NCBI GenBank assembly: GCA_049515555.1
Contig: JBEKTY010000088.1
Span: 1-33,211, forward strand
DNA length: 33,211 nt
Direction of reading: 5' to 3'
From: JBEKTY01 sp049515555
GTDB lineage: Bacteria; Planctomycetota; Planctomycetia; Pirellulales; Thermoguttaceae
The notes below the pieces were generated by a model. That model saw only the letters and a list, made by a program, of their open reading frames with translations, searched no databases and was not told the origin of the DNA. Made by a program: the position numbers and the translations under genes. The stretch's first letter is position 1; each line of letters begins with the position of its first letter. This document shows, in pieces, positions 1-7,383 of this stretch.

Positions 1-1
1 G

Positions 2-1369
2 GTGATCCTCGTTCGCGAGGAGACCAATCCCGAGGACGTGGAGGGCATGCGGGCCGCCGAGGGGATCCTCACCGCCCGCGGCGGCATGACCAGTCACGCC
101 GCCCTGGTCGCCCGCGGCTGGGGCAAGTGTTGCATCGTGGGGGCCGCCGGGCTGACCATCAACCTGGCCGCCAAGATCGCCACGGTCGGCGAGGCCAAGC
201 TCAAGGCGGGCGACCTGCTGACGCTCAACGGTACTCGCGGCCGGGTCTATCAGGGCGCGCTGGGCATGATCGACGCCACCGAGAACCCCCGCTTCCAGGA
301 GTTCATGAAGCTCGTCGATCAGCAGCGGACGATGGGCGTGCGGACCAATGCCGACACGCCGGAAGACGCCCGGGTGGCGCGGGCCTTCGGGGCCGAGGGC
401 ATCGGACTGTTCCGCACCGAGCACATGTTCTACGGCAAGGGCTGCGACGAGCCGCTGTTCCTGCTGCGGAAGATGATCCTCAGCCGGACGGTCGACGAGC
501 GGCGCTCGGCGCTGGCCGAGCTGTTCCCCTTCGTCAAGCGGGCCATAAAGGGCACGCTGGAGGCCATGGCCGGGCTGCCGGTGACGATTCGCCTGTTGGA
601 CCCGCCGCTGCACGAGTTCGTGCCGCAAGACAAGGCGGCGCAGGCGCAACTGGCGGCTTCGCTGCACATCCGGCCGGCGGCGATCCGCAAGCGGGGCGAA
701 GACCTGCACGAGACCAACCCCATGATGGGGCACCGCGGCGTCCGCCTGGGCGTGACCTATCCGGAAGTGACCGAGATGCAGGTCCGCGCGATCTTCGAGG
801 CCGCCGCCGAGCTGATCCGCGACGGCAAAGACGCCCGCCCCGAGATCATGGTCCCGGTGACCTGCGACGTCAAGGAGCTGGACGTGACCAAGGTAGTGGT
901 CGACCGCGTGCACGAGGAGGTAAAGAGCCTGTCGGGCGTGGACGTGAAGTACCTTTACGGCACGATGATCGAGATCCCGCGGGCCTGCCTGCTGGCCGAT
1001 CGCATGGCCCGCTCGGCGGAGTTCTTCTCGTTCGGCACCAACGACCTGACGCAGATGACCTTCGGCTTCAGCCGCGACGACATCGGCGGTTTTCTGCCCG
1101 ACTACCTGAAGGACAACCTGCTGCCGGCCGACCCCTTCCAGACGATCGACCAGGAGGGCGTGGGGCAGTTGATCCGCATGGCGGTGGTGCAAGGGCGTGG
1201 GGTGCGGGCGGCGCTGAAGATCGGCATCTGCGGCGAGCAGGGGGGCGACCCGGCGTCGGTCGAGTTCTGCTTCAAGAGCGGGCTGAATTACGTAAGCTGC
1301 TCGCCCTACCGGGTGCCGATCGCCCGGCTGGCAGCGGCCCACGCGGCGATCAAGGCCAAGAAGAAGTAA
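2..1369 (+). CDS. ppdK: Pyruvate, phosphate dikinase, C-terminal part (5' end outside window)
   Basis: This is the last 455 residues of pyruvate, phosphate dikinase, the cytoplasmic enzyme that interconverts pyruvate + ATP + Pi and phosphoenolpyruvate + AMP + PPi. The frame is open at the left edge, so the ATP-grasp half lies outside. The swivelling phospho-histidine domain is visible at once (GGMTSHAALVARG, catalytic His at residue 32 of the visible part). It is followed by the PEP-binding TIM barrel: GLFRTEHMF (about 136-144), NPMMGHRGVRLG, GTMIEIPRACL, FFSFGTNDLTQMTFGFSRDD and the catalytic-cysteine loop GICGEQGGDP (Cys about 410). Most family members have CGEHGG; here the His is Gln. The C-terminal NYVSCSPYRVPIARLAAA is typical of PPDK rather than of PEP synthase or PTS enzyme I. 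The stop is followed after one base by a heptamer array. The assignment is firm; the direction of use (gluconeogenic or glycolytic) is not visible. Confidence 0.97.
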   Translation: MILVREETNPEDVEGMRAAEGILTARGGMTSHAALVARGWGKCCIVGAAGLTINLAAKIATVGEAKLKAGDLLTLNGTRGRVYQGALGMIDATENPRFQEFMKLVDQQRTMGVRTNADTPEDARVARAFGAEGIGLFRTEHMFYGKGCDEPLFLLRKMILSRTVDERRSALAELFPFVKRAIKGTLEAMAGLPVTIRLLDPPLHEFVPQDKAAQAQLAASLHIRPAAIRKRGEDLHETNPMMGHRGVRLGVTYPEVTEMQVRAIFEAAAELIRDGKDARPEIMVPVTCDVKELDVTKVVVDRVHEEVKSLSGVDVKYLYGTMIEIPRACLLADRMARSAEFFSFGTNDLTQMTFGFSRDDIGGFLPDYLKDNLLPADPFQTIDQEGVGQLIRMAVVQGRGVRAALKIGICGEQGGDPASVEFCFKSGLNYVSCSPYRVPIARLAAAHAAIKAKKK

Positions 1370-1370
1370 G

Positions 1371-1484
1371 GGACGACGGACGACGGGCGACGGACGACGG
1401 GGGGAAACACGACGGCGATGGAGGGCGGAGGGCGGATGACGGGCGGGAGCGCTCCCGTCCGTCGTCCGTCTCCCGCCGTCCGTC
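1371..1484. repeat. GGACGAC heptamer array with inverted counterpart
   Basis: Four perfectly phased 7-base units (GGACGAC, GGACGAC, GGGCGAC, GGACGAC) occupy 1371-1398, one base after the ppdK stop. After a purine-rich middle containing GGCGGAG/GGCGGAT units and the palindromic GGGAGCGCTCCC, the reverse-complement units GTCCGTC, GTCCGTC, TCCCGCC, GTCCGTC fill 1457-1484. The two arms can pair into a long hairpin that ends about 20 bases before the next gene. The same units recur inside the coding region at 14154-14516. Confidence 0.85.
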
Positions 1485-1503
1485 GACAAACATGGGGATC
1501 CGC

Positions 1504-2559
1504 ATGTCGGAAGCACGGCAATTCATTCCCGCCGGCGAGGCCCAGCCGCCGTTTTACGCGGGAATCGACCTGGGCGGGACGAACATCAAGGTGGGGGTGG
1601 TGGACGACCTGGGCCGGCCGCTCTCCTGGCTGAGCATCCCCACCGAGGTGGAGAGGGGGGCCGAAGACGCCTGCCGGCGAATGGGCGCCGCGGTGCACGA
1701 GGCGGTGCGCAGCGCGGGGCTGCCCTACGGGGCCATCGCCCGGCTGGGCCTGGGCTCGCCCGGCACCATGGACATCCCCGCCGGCAAACTTGTCCGCCCG
1801 GTGAACCTGAAGGGCTGGGACGACTTCCCCTTGCGCGACCGGGTGGGTTGCCACGCCGGCATGGCGGTGACCTTCGCCAACGACGCCGATGCGGCGGCCT
1901 ACGGCGAGTTCTGGGTGGGTTCCGGCCGCGAGCTTTCGAGTATGGTCCTGTTCACGCTGGGCACGGGCATCGGCTGCGGGATCATCGTGTGCGGGCGGGT
2001 GGTCAGCGGCGAGCACAGCCACGGCGGCGAGTGCGGGCACATGATCGTCAACTTCGCCGAGGATGCGCGGGTGTGCGGCTGCGGCCGCCGCGGACATCTG
2101 GAGGCCTATGCCAGCGCCACGGCGGTCATCCAGCGGACGCAGGAAGCCCTGGCCGCCGGTCGCCGCAGCTCGATCGCCGCCCGCGCCGCCGCCTGCGGCG
2201 GTGTGACGCCCAAACTGCTGGCCGGCGAGGCGGAAAAGGGCGACGAGCTGGCCCTGGAAATCATCCTCGAAACCGCGGCCTACATGGGCGTGGGCGTGGT
2301 CAACCTCATGCATACGGTGGACCCCAACGGCATCCTGCTGGGCGGGGCCATGACCTTCGGCGGCAATGCCAACCCGGTGGGCCGCCGGTTCCTCGACCGC
2401 GTCAAAGAGGAGGTCCGCCGCCGCGCCTTCGAGCTGCTCGCCGAGCGGACGACAATCGACTACGCCAGCCTGGGCGGCGACGCCGGCTACATCGGCGCGG
2501 CCGGCATGGCCCGCGCCGAGCACCGCCAGCAGGCCAAGGGATTGGGTGTGGGAGATTAG
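1504..2559 (+). CDS. ROK family sugar kinase (glucokinase-like)
   Basis: A 351-residue protein of the ROK family, which phosphorylates hexoses such as glucose, or acts as a sugar-responsive repressor when it carries a helix-turn-helix (none here, so kinase is the better call). The ATP-binding phosphate-1 motif DLGGTNIKVGVVDD is near residues 25-38. GLGSPGTMD and the catalytic NDADAAAYGE follow, then the adenosine loop TLGTGIGCGII. The sugar-binding EXGH signature appears as GGECGHMIV, followed by the zinc site CGCGRRGHLEAYAS. In that site the third position, usually Cys, is His. DPNGILLGGAM marks the C-terminal lobe. The chosen start is the ATG at 1504 behind GGGG; the in-frame ATG at 1492 would add four residues. 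The substrate cannot be read from sequence. It lies 134 bases after ppdK, and a glycolysis/gluconeogenesis link is plausible but unproven. Confidence 0.9.
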   Translation: MSEARQFIPAGEAQPPFYAGIDLGGTNIKVGVVDDLGRPLSWLSIPTEVERGAEDACRRMGAAVHEAVRSAGLPYGAIARLGLGSPGTMDIPAGKLVRPVNLKGWDDFPLRDRVGCHAGMAVTFANDADAAAYGEFWVGSGRELSSMVLFTLGTGIGCGIIVCGRVVSGEHSHGGECGHMIVNFAEDARVCGCGRRGHLEAYASATAVIQRTQEALAAGRRSSIAARAAACGGVTPKLLAGEAEKGDELALEIILETAAYMGVGVVNLMHTVDPNGILLGGAMTFGGNANPVGRRFLDRVKEEVRRRAFELLAERTTIDYASLGGDAGYIGAAGMARAEHRQQAKGLGVGD

Positions 2560-2581
2560 AGGCTCAGAGAAGGAACCCGGC

Positions 2582-5185
2582 TTGCAACTCCTCTTTGCCA
2601 CCACGTTGCTCGTCAGCGCCGCGTTGCTGTTCGTCGTCGAGCCGATGTTCGCCAAGATGGTCTTGCCGCTGCTGGGCGGCTCGCCCTCGGTGTGGAACAC
2701 CTGCCTGGTGTTCTATCAGGCGGCGCTGCTGGCCGGCTACGGCTATGCGCACCTTTCAGTGCGCTGGCTGGGTCCGCGGCGCCAGGTCCTGCTGCACCTG
2801 CTGCTGTTTGTTCTGGCCTACGCTGTGTTGCCCATCGGGGTTGCGCAGGGCTGGCTGCCGCCGGGCAATCGCAATCCCATCCCTTGGCTGTGGATGCTAC
2901 TGATGATTTCGATGGGCCTGCCCTTCTTCTGCATATCGGCCAACGCCCCCTTGCTGCAAGCCTGGTTCGCCGCCAGCGGCCGGCGGGGCTCGGAAGACCC
3001 GTACTTTCTTTACGCCGCCAGCAACCTGGGGAGCATGATCGGTCTGGCGGCCTATCCGCTCTTGATCGAGCCGCGGTTGACGCTGGCCCGGCAGTCGTGG
3101 GGCTGGGCGGGTGGATTCCTGCTGCTCAACTGCCTGGTGGCGGCCTGCGCCATCCGGCTGTGGCGCTCGGCAAGAGGCGGCGTGCGCGCCACTGCTGGCT
3201 TGTCCGGCAGTGCAACTGGCGGTGGATGGCGGGCACTGCTGGACAAGCCAACAGTGGCACCCGGCGAGGAGGAGGACGCGGGGACACGGGGACACGGGGA
3301 CGCGGAGAGTCCGGATTTACCCGCGTCTCCGCGTCTCCGCGTCTCCGCGTCCTGGGCAGGTTCCGGCGAGGGGCGAGGGGCCTTACCGACGCCGGACACG
3401 TCGGGGCCGGCCGCCGCGGCCTCGCTGGCCCCCGTCACGCTGGCCCGGCGGCTCCGCTGGATCGCCCTGGCCCTGATCCCCTCCAGCCTGCTACTGGGCG
3501 TCACCACGCACATTTCCACCGATCTGGCCGCCGTGCCCTTGCTGTGGGTGATCCCGCTGATGCTGTACCTGCTGTCGTTCGTGCTGGTGTTTGCCCGCCG
3601 GCAGGTGCTGCCGCATCGCTGGATGGTGCGGCTGCAAGCGGTGGGGCTGGTGGTGCTGGCGGGGATCATGTATTCGGGCGGCCTGTACACGTCGCAGATC
3701 ATGGTCGCCGCGGCCATCCACCTCTTGGCCTTCTTCCTGACGGCCATGGTCTGCCACGGCGAGCTGGCGGCCGACCGGCCGGCCAGCGCGAGCCTGACGG
3801 AGTTCTATTTTTGGCTGTCGGCGGGCGGCGTGCTGGGCGGCTTGTTCAACGCCTTGGCGGCGCCGCTGATGTTCAACTCGGTGTTGGAGTATCCGCTGAT
3901 GGTGGTGGCGGCCTGCCTGCTTCGGCCCTGGCGACGTACTCCTCACGCTCCGCGTGAGGGCGGCCGTCACGCGGGGAGTGACCAGTTCGCGCGGCGGTTG
4001 CATGCCAATCCGATGCTCGCCCTGCAGAACGTCATCGACTTCGCGGCGATGCTCACGCTGGGCGCCGTCTTCGCCTTCACCGCCTGGGCCATCCCCGCCG
4101 ACCGGTTCGTTCACCTGGCCGACAAGATCCACCGCGCGTGGCTGACGGGGCTGGCGCACCAGCTTACCGGCGCGCAGGCCAAGATTGTCTGGCTGTGCGT
4201 GGCGGGGCTGTTGGCGCTGGTACTCCAGCGGCGGCCTTTCCGCTTCGCGGCCGCCGTGGGCACGGTGGTGCTGGTGGGAATGATCTGCTCGGAGCACGCC
4301 ACCACGCTGTGCCGCAGCCGCAGCTTCTTCGGCGTGCTGCGGGTCGAACGTGAGCCCAACGGCAAGTACGGCGCCCATCGGCTGCTGCACGGCTCGACCC
4401 TGCACGGCACGCAAAGCCTCGATCCCGACGAGGCCGGCGAGCCGTGGACCTATTACCACCGCACGGGGCCGGTGGGCGCCGTGTTCGACGCCCTGGAGCG
4501 CCGCGAGCAGTTTCGCCGGCACGGCCGGATCGGCGTCGTCGGGCTGGGCACCGGCTCGATCGCCGCCTACGGCCTGCCCGGCCAGCACCTGACGTACTTC
4601 GAGATCGATCCGGCCGTGGTGCGAATCGCCCGCAACAGGGACTATTTCACGTACCTCAGCAACTGCAAGGCGGACTGGGACTATAGCCTGGGCGATGCCC
4701 GGCTCCGCCTGGCCGACGAGCAGGATGGGCAGTTCGACGTGCTGCTGGTCGACGCCTTCAGCTCCGACGCCATTCCGATTCACCTGATCACGCGTCAGGC
4801 CCTGGAGCTGTATTTCCAGAAGCTCGCCGCGGGGGGGCTGCTGGCGGTCCATATCTCCAACCGCCATCTGGACCTGGAGCCGGTGCTGGGCAACCTGGCC
4901 GAAGACTTGGACCTGGTGGCCCGCACTGACAAAGATGAAGACGAGATGGCGGTGGGCAAGTGCAGCTCGACCTGGGTTGTGCTGGCCCGCCGCACCGAAG
5001 ACTTGGGCGACCTGAAAGACGACGATAACTGGGAGCCGGCCAAGACCAACGCTCGCCAGCGGGTATGGACCGACGATTTCTCGAACGTCGTCGGCGTGAT
5101 GGAGTGGGACTGGGATTGGAGTTGGCTGCCGGGTTGGAAGTGGTGTCAGCAGGCCTGGAATTGGTGGCACCGGCCGCGGAAGTAG
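2582..5185 (+). CDS. Fused membrane / spermidine synthase-like protein
   Basis: A large (867-residue) integral membrane protein with a C-terminal spermidine-synthase-like Rossmann domain, the architecture annotated as fused MFS/spermidine synthase. TTG at 2582 is chosen because AGAAGGAA sits six bases upstream and hydrophobicity starts at once; the open frame further upstream overlaps the ROK gene. About six membrane segments lie in residues 1-200, a hydrophilic linker in 202-285, and more segments in 290-455 and 485-585. The nucleotide-binding fold is at about 650-830: GVVGLGTGSIAAYG, an acidic residue in YFEIDPAVV, GDARLRL, and VLLVDAFSSDAIPIHLIT. The product is unknown; members of this group are not proven polyamine synthases. 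The linker and a later loop (about 452-468) are encoded by intergenic-type repeats (separate entries), which is odd for a conserved gene. The C terminus is tryptophan-rich (WDWDWSWLPGWKW). Confidence 0.85.
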   Translation: MQLLFATTLLVSAALLFVVEPMFAKMVLPLLGGSPSVWNTCLVFYQAALLAGYGYAHLSVRWLGPRRQVLLHLLLFVLAYAVLPIGVAQGWLPPGNRNPIPWLWMLLMISMGLPFFCISANAPLLQAWFAASGRRGSEDPYFLYAASNLGSMIGLAAYPLLIEPRLTLARQSWGWAGGFLLLNCLVAACAIRLWRSARGGVRATAGLSGSATGGGWRALLDKPTVAPGEEEDAGTRGHGDAESPDLPASPRLRVSASWAGSGEGRGALPTPDTSGPAAAASLAPVTLARRLRWIALALIPSSLLLGVTTHISTDLAAVPLLWVIPLMLYLLSFVLVFARRQVLPHRWMVRLQAVGLVVLAGIMYSGGLYTSQIMVAAAIHLLAFFLTAMVCHGELAADRPASASLTEFYFWLSAGGVLGGLFNALAAPLMFNSVLEYPLMVVAACLLRPWRRTPHAPREGGRHAGSDQFARRLHANPMLALQNVIDFAAMLTLGAVFAFTAWAIPADRFVHLADKIHRAWLTGLAHQLTGAQAKIVWLCVAGLLALVLQRRPFRFAAAVGTVVLVGMICSEHATTLCRSRSFFGVLRVEREPNGKYGAHRLLHGSTLHGTQSLDPDEAGEPWTYYHRTGPVGAVFDALERREQFRRHGRIGVVGLGTGSIAAYGLPGQHLTYFEIDPAVVRIARNRDYFTYLSNCKADWDYSLGDARLRLADEQDGQFDVLLVDAFSSDAIPIHLITRQALELYFQKLAAGGLLAVHISNRHLDLEPVLGNLAEDLDLVARTDKDEDEMAVGKCSSTWVVLARRTEDLGDLKDDDNWEPAKTNARQRVWTDDFSNVVGVMEWDWDWSWLPGWKWCQQAWNWWHRPRK
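3187..3260. repeat. CACTGCTGG palindromic element inside a coding region
   Basis: Two 28-base arms, 3187-3214 and 3233-3260, are inverted copies with three mismatches. Each arm is itself a small hairpin (CACTGCTGG...CCGGCAGTG). The same 28-base arm occurs in intergenic DNA at 23987-24014 and 32887-32914. Here it is translated, giving part of the linker (RATAGLSGSATGGGW...) of the fused membrane/spermidine synthase-like protein. Confidence 0.85.
3273..3353. repeat. Octamer-based inverted repeat inside a coding region
   Basis: Left arm 3273-3307 consists of GGGGACAC-type octamers. Right arm 3319-3353 consists of CCGCGTCT octamers. The arms are reverse complements with a few mismatches and an 11-base loop. 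Translation gives a low-complexity stretch (EEDAGTRGHGDAESP, then ASPRLRVSASW). It directly follows the previous element, so the two account for residues of about 202-257 in the membrane-protein linker. Confidence 0.8.
3935..3959. repeat. CCTCACGCTCCGCGTGAGG palindrome inside a coding region
   Basis: The 19-base palindrome at 3941-3959 plus the preceding CGTACT matches one arm of the intergenic element at 11095-11184 in 24 of 25 positions. In this gene it is translated as part of RRTPHAPREGG, between two membrane-segment blocks. A second small inverted repeat (GTCAC...GTGAC, 3967-3983) follows. Confidence 0.8.
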
Positions 5186-5265
5186 GTGCTGTTACGGAGA
5201 GCCAAAGTAGACAAATTCCCGACCGTCCGCAACAGGAGCCAGTCAAGCTGCCCCCCGCCGGATGC

Positions 5266-5294
5266 TTGCCGGGCTCGGCCGCCGTTCCTAGACT
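5266..5294 (+). promoter_or_regulatory. Possible sigma70-type promoter for the suf pair
   Basis: TTGCCG (5266-5271) and TAGACT (5289-5294) are separated by 17 bases. It is the best candidate in the 252-base gap before the SufU-like gene, but each box has only four of six consensus bases. A repeat element lies between it and the gene. Confidence 0.3.
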
Positions 5295-5308
5295 GACAAT
5301 AGGCAAAT

Positions 5309-5414
5309 GGTCCCCCTCTCACTCCGGGAGAGGGCCGGGGTGAGGGGGAACCCGCGTTGGTCGCGAAAACCTAGTTCCCCGCACCCTAACCCTCTCCCAG
5401 CGGGAGAGGGGACC
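5309..5414. repeat. CCCTCTCCC inverted-repeat element (MITE-like)
   Basis: A 106-base element bounded by GGTCCCC (5309) and GGGGACC (5414). Both ends form CTCTC...GGGAG hairpins. The interior (GGTTGGTCGCG type) matches, in reverse orientation, the interior of the element at 28194-28318 (TTTTCGTGACCAACG). A half copy is at 5865-5901. No coding capacity; a non-autonomous mobile or REP/BIME-like sequence is the likeliest nature. Confidence 0.8.
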
Positions 5415-5437
5415 GGACACGCGAACAAGCTCCGGCA

Positions 5438-5839
5438 ATGGCGGTCGACGAAGAAGAATTGTACCAGGATCGCATCCTCGAGCATTACGAGGAGCCGTAC
5501 CATCGCGGCCATTGCGCGCACTCGACCCATGCCCACCAGGACGACAATCCGCTGTGCGGCGACGTGGTCCGCATGGAGCTGGACATCGACGGGCAGGGCG
5601 TGATGCGGGAGATCTATTTCGACGGCGACGGCTGCTGCATCAGCCAGGCGGCAGCCTCGATGCTCGCCCAGCGGATGGACGGCCGGCCGCTGGACGACCT
5701 CCGCCGCTTCACGGCCGCCGACATGCTCGAGCTGTTCGGCGTGCGGCTGACGCCCAATCGGCAGAAATGCTGCCTGCTGCCGTGGCAGGTGCTGCAAACG
5801 GCGATTTATTCGCCGGTACAAGGCAAGGATGAAGGATGA
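5438..5839 (+). CDS. sufU: SufU/NifU-like Fe-S cluster scaffold or sulfur-transfer protein
   Basis: A 133-residue cytoplasmic protein of the IscU/NifU-N family that receives sulfur from cysteine desulfurase during Fe-S cluster assembly. The three family cysteines are present: NPLCGD (Cys40, with Asp42), GDGCCISQA (Cys66) and KCCLLPW (Cys111). The LLPW after the last cysteine and the next gene (sufS, 139 bases downstream on the same strand) favour SufU. The spacing Cys66-Cys111 (45 residues) is as short as in IscU, however, because the roughly 20-residue insertion usual in SufU is absent; the IscU LPPVK chaperone motif is also absent. The last residues (GKDEG) and the stop codon lie in a GGATGAA heptamer array. 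It is a confident family member; scaffold versus zinc-dependent sulfur-acceptor role is undecided. Confidence 0.9.
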   Translation: MAVDEEELYQDRILEHYEEPYHRGHCAHSTHAHQDDNPLCGDVVRMELDIDGQGVMREIYFDGDGCCISQAAASMLAQRMDGRPLDDLRRFTAADMLELFGVRLTPNRQKCCLLPWQVLQTAIYSPVQGKDEG

Positions 5840-5970
5840 GGGATGACTGCGTTCTTGCCGGCCGCCCTCACCCTAACCCTCTCCCGGAGGGAGAGGGGAC
5901 CGGGGGGACTTCCGCCCTCATCCTTCATACTTCATCCCTCCGGCTTCATCCTTCATCCCTCATCCTTCAT
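5825..5970. repeat. GGATGAA-type heptamer arrays flanking a half CCCTCTCCC element
   Basis: Three 7-base units at 5825-5845 (AAGGATG, AAGGATG, AGGGATG) contain the sufU stop (5837-5839). A half copy of the CCCTCTCCC element is at 5865-5901. Eight phased units at 5915-5970 (CCCTCAT, CCTTCAT, ACTTCAT, CCCTCCG, GCTTCAT, CCTTCAT, CCCTCAT, CCTTCAT) run to within nine bases of the sufS start. The two arrays are mutually complementary, so the whole sufU-sufS gap could fold. Confidence 0.85.
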
Positions 5971-5978
5971 CCTTAATT

Positions 5979-7223
5979 ATGACCGCGCCGCTGCTGGAGC
6001 CTGACGCCTTTCGGCCCGATTTCCCGATCCTGGGCCGCGAAGTCCGCCCGGGCGTGCCGCTCGTGTATTTCGACAACGCGGCCAGCACGCAGCGGCCGCG
6101 GCAGGTGATCGAGACAATCGTGGCCTGCTACGAGGAGCACTACGCCAACGTGCACCGCGGCATCCACCAGTTGGCCCAGGAATCGGACGAGCTGTTCGAG
6201 GCGGCCCGGGAAAAGGTGCGGGCCTTGCTGAACGCCCCGAGAGCGGAGCAGTGCATCTTCACTTCCGGCTCGACCGCGGGCATCAACCTCGTGGCGCGGA
6301 GCTGGGGCGACGCCAACCTCCAAGCGGGCGACGAAATCCTGACCAGCGACATGGAGCACCACTCGAACCTCGTGCCCTGGCAGCAGCTCGCCCAGCGCCG
6401 CGGCGCGGTATTGCGGCACATCGGCCTGACCGACGACGGCCTGCTGCGGCTCGATACCCTGGACACGCTGCTCACCGAGCGGACGAAACTGGTGGCCGTA
6501 ACCGCCGTTTCCAACGTGCTGGGCACGGTCAACCCGCTGCGGGAGATCATCCGCCGCGGGCACCAGGCGGGGGCCATGGTCCTGGTCGACGGCGCCCAGG
6601 GCGTGCCCCAGCAGACGACCGACGTGCAGGCCCTGGACGTTGATTTCCTGGTCTTCAGCGGGCACAAGATGCTGGGGCCCTCGGGCGTGGGCGTGCTCTA
6701 TGGCAAGCGGGACCTGCTGGAGCGGATGCCGCCCTTTCTGGGCGGGGGGGGCATGATCCGCCGCGTCTGGCGGGAGGGCTTCGAGCCCGGCGACCTGCCG
6801 GCCAAGTTCGAGGCCGGCACGCCGCCCATCGTCTCGGCCATCGGCCTGGGCGCGGCCGTCGATTATCTCAACCACGTGGGGCTGGAGGCCGTCGGCCGGC
6901 ACGAGCGGCGGCTGGTGCGGCGGGCCCACGAGATCCTCGGCCAGATCGAGGGCCTGCGGATCCTGGGGCCCCCGCCGGAGCACAAGGCCGGCATCGTCAG
7001 CTTCACCATGGACCGCATCCACGCCCACGACGTGGCCGAGGTGCTCGACCGCTTTGGGGTAGCGGTCCGCGCCGGCCACCACTGCGCCATGCCGCTGCAC
7101 CAGCGCTACGGCGTGAGCGCTACGGCCCGGGCCAGCTTCTATCTGTACAACACCCTGGCGGAAGTCGAGCGGCTGGGCCCCGCCTTGGAGCAGGTCCGCC
7201 GCGTGTTCCACCGCAAGCGCTGA
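5979..7223 (+). CDS. sufS: Cysteine desulfurase SufS (class V PLP aminotransferase)
   Basis: A 414-residue PLP enzyme that removes sulfur from L-cysteine as an enzyme persulfide and yields alanine, supplying the neighbouring SufU-like protein. Amino-terminal VYFDNAASTQRP, YANVHRGIHQLAQES and the cofactor loop TSGSTAGINLVA are typical. EILTSDMEHHSNLVPWQ carries the PLP-stacking His, VDGAQGVPQQ the PLP-binding Asp, and FSGHKMLGPSGVGVLYG the Schiff-base Lys (about 230). RAGHHCAMPLHQ (Cys about 369) is the active cysteine loop of the SufS/CsdA group, and the C-terminal RASFYLYNT also fits. Length matches the family (about 405-415). The start ATG is immediately after the repeat array, with no clear Shine-Dalgarno, so translation may depend on leader structure or the start may differ slightly. 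Confidence 0.95.
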   Translation: MTAPLLEPDAFRPDFPILGREVRPGVPLVYFDNAASTQRPRQVIETIVACYEEHYANVHRGIHQLAQESDELFEAAREKVRALLNAPRAEQCIFTSGSTAGINLVARSWGDANLQAGDEILTSDMEHHSNLVPWQQLAQRRGAVLRHIGLTDDGLLRLDTLDTLLTERTKLVAVTAVSNVLGTVNPLREIIRRGHQAGAMVLVDGAQGVPQQTTDVQALDVDFLVFSGHKMLGPSGVGVLYGKRDLLERMPPFLGGGGMIRRVWREGFEPGDLPAKFEAGTPPIVSAIGLGAAVDYLNHVGLEAVGRHERRLVRRAHEILGQIEGLRILGPPPEHKAGIVSFTMDRIHAHDVAEVLDRFGVAVRAGHHCAMPLHQRYGVSATARASFYLYNTLAEVERLGPALEQVRRVFHRKR

Positions 7224-7225
7224 AT

Positions 7226-7380
7226 GTATCCGGCACACGCCGTGTGCCGATCGTAGAATGCGGAAATGCGAGGGCAGCGTGGCTGGCGCCGGCGCCAGCG
7301 CCCGACGCCGGCAATGGCGCTGGCGCCGGTGGCCACCCGGCCGGCTACAATTGAGGCGGCACACGGAGTGTGCCGGATAC
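7226..7380. repeat. GGCACAC-type inverted-repeat element forming a gene leader
   Basis: A 155-base element. Left end GTATCCGGCACACGCCGTGT... (7226-7248) and right end ...ACGGAGTGTGCCGGATAC (7358-7380) are inverted repeats with one mismatch over 23 bases. It contains the perfect 16-base palindrome CTGGCGCCGGCGCCAG (7283-7298) and a diverged reverse copy of it at about 7314-7328. It fills the whole gap between sufS and the next gene, whose ATG is three bases past the element. Relatives are at 20939-20963 (one arm) and 25802-25878. Confidence 0.85.
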
Positions 7381-7383
7381 ATT

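Noticed and set aside
127..1503. In-frame amino-terminal extension of the ROK kinase
   Set aside because: It overlaps ppdK in another frame and is Arg/Gly-rich without domains; the ROK fold begins just after 1504.
1306..2700. Long minus-strand open frame opposite ppdK/ROK
   Set aside because: Low-complexity Ala/Gly/His/Arg translation with no family motif, typical antisense shadow of GC-rich genes whose plus-strand products are certain.
3491..5170. 559-codon minus-strand open frame opposite the fused membrane protein gene
   Set aside because: Composition (Gln/Arg/His/Gly) and lack of motifs show it is the shadow of a real gene with membrane segments and a Rossmann fold on the plus strand.
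5973..7382. 469-codon minus-strand open frame opposite sufS
   Set aside because: sufS has all catalytic motifs on the plus strand; the antisense frame has none.
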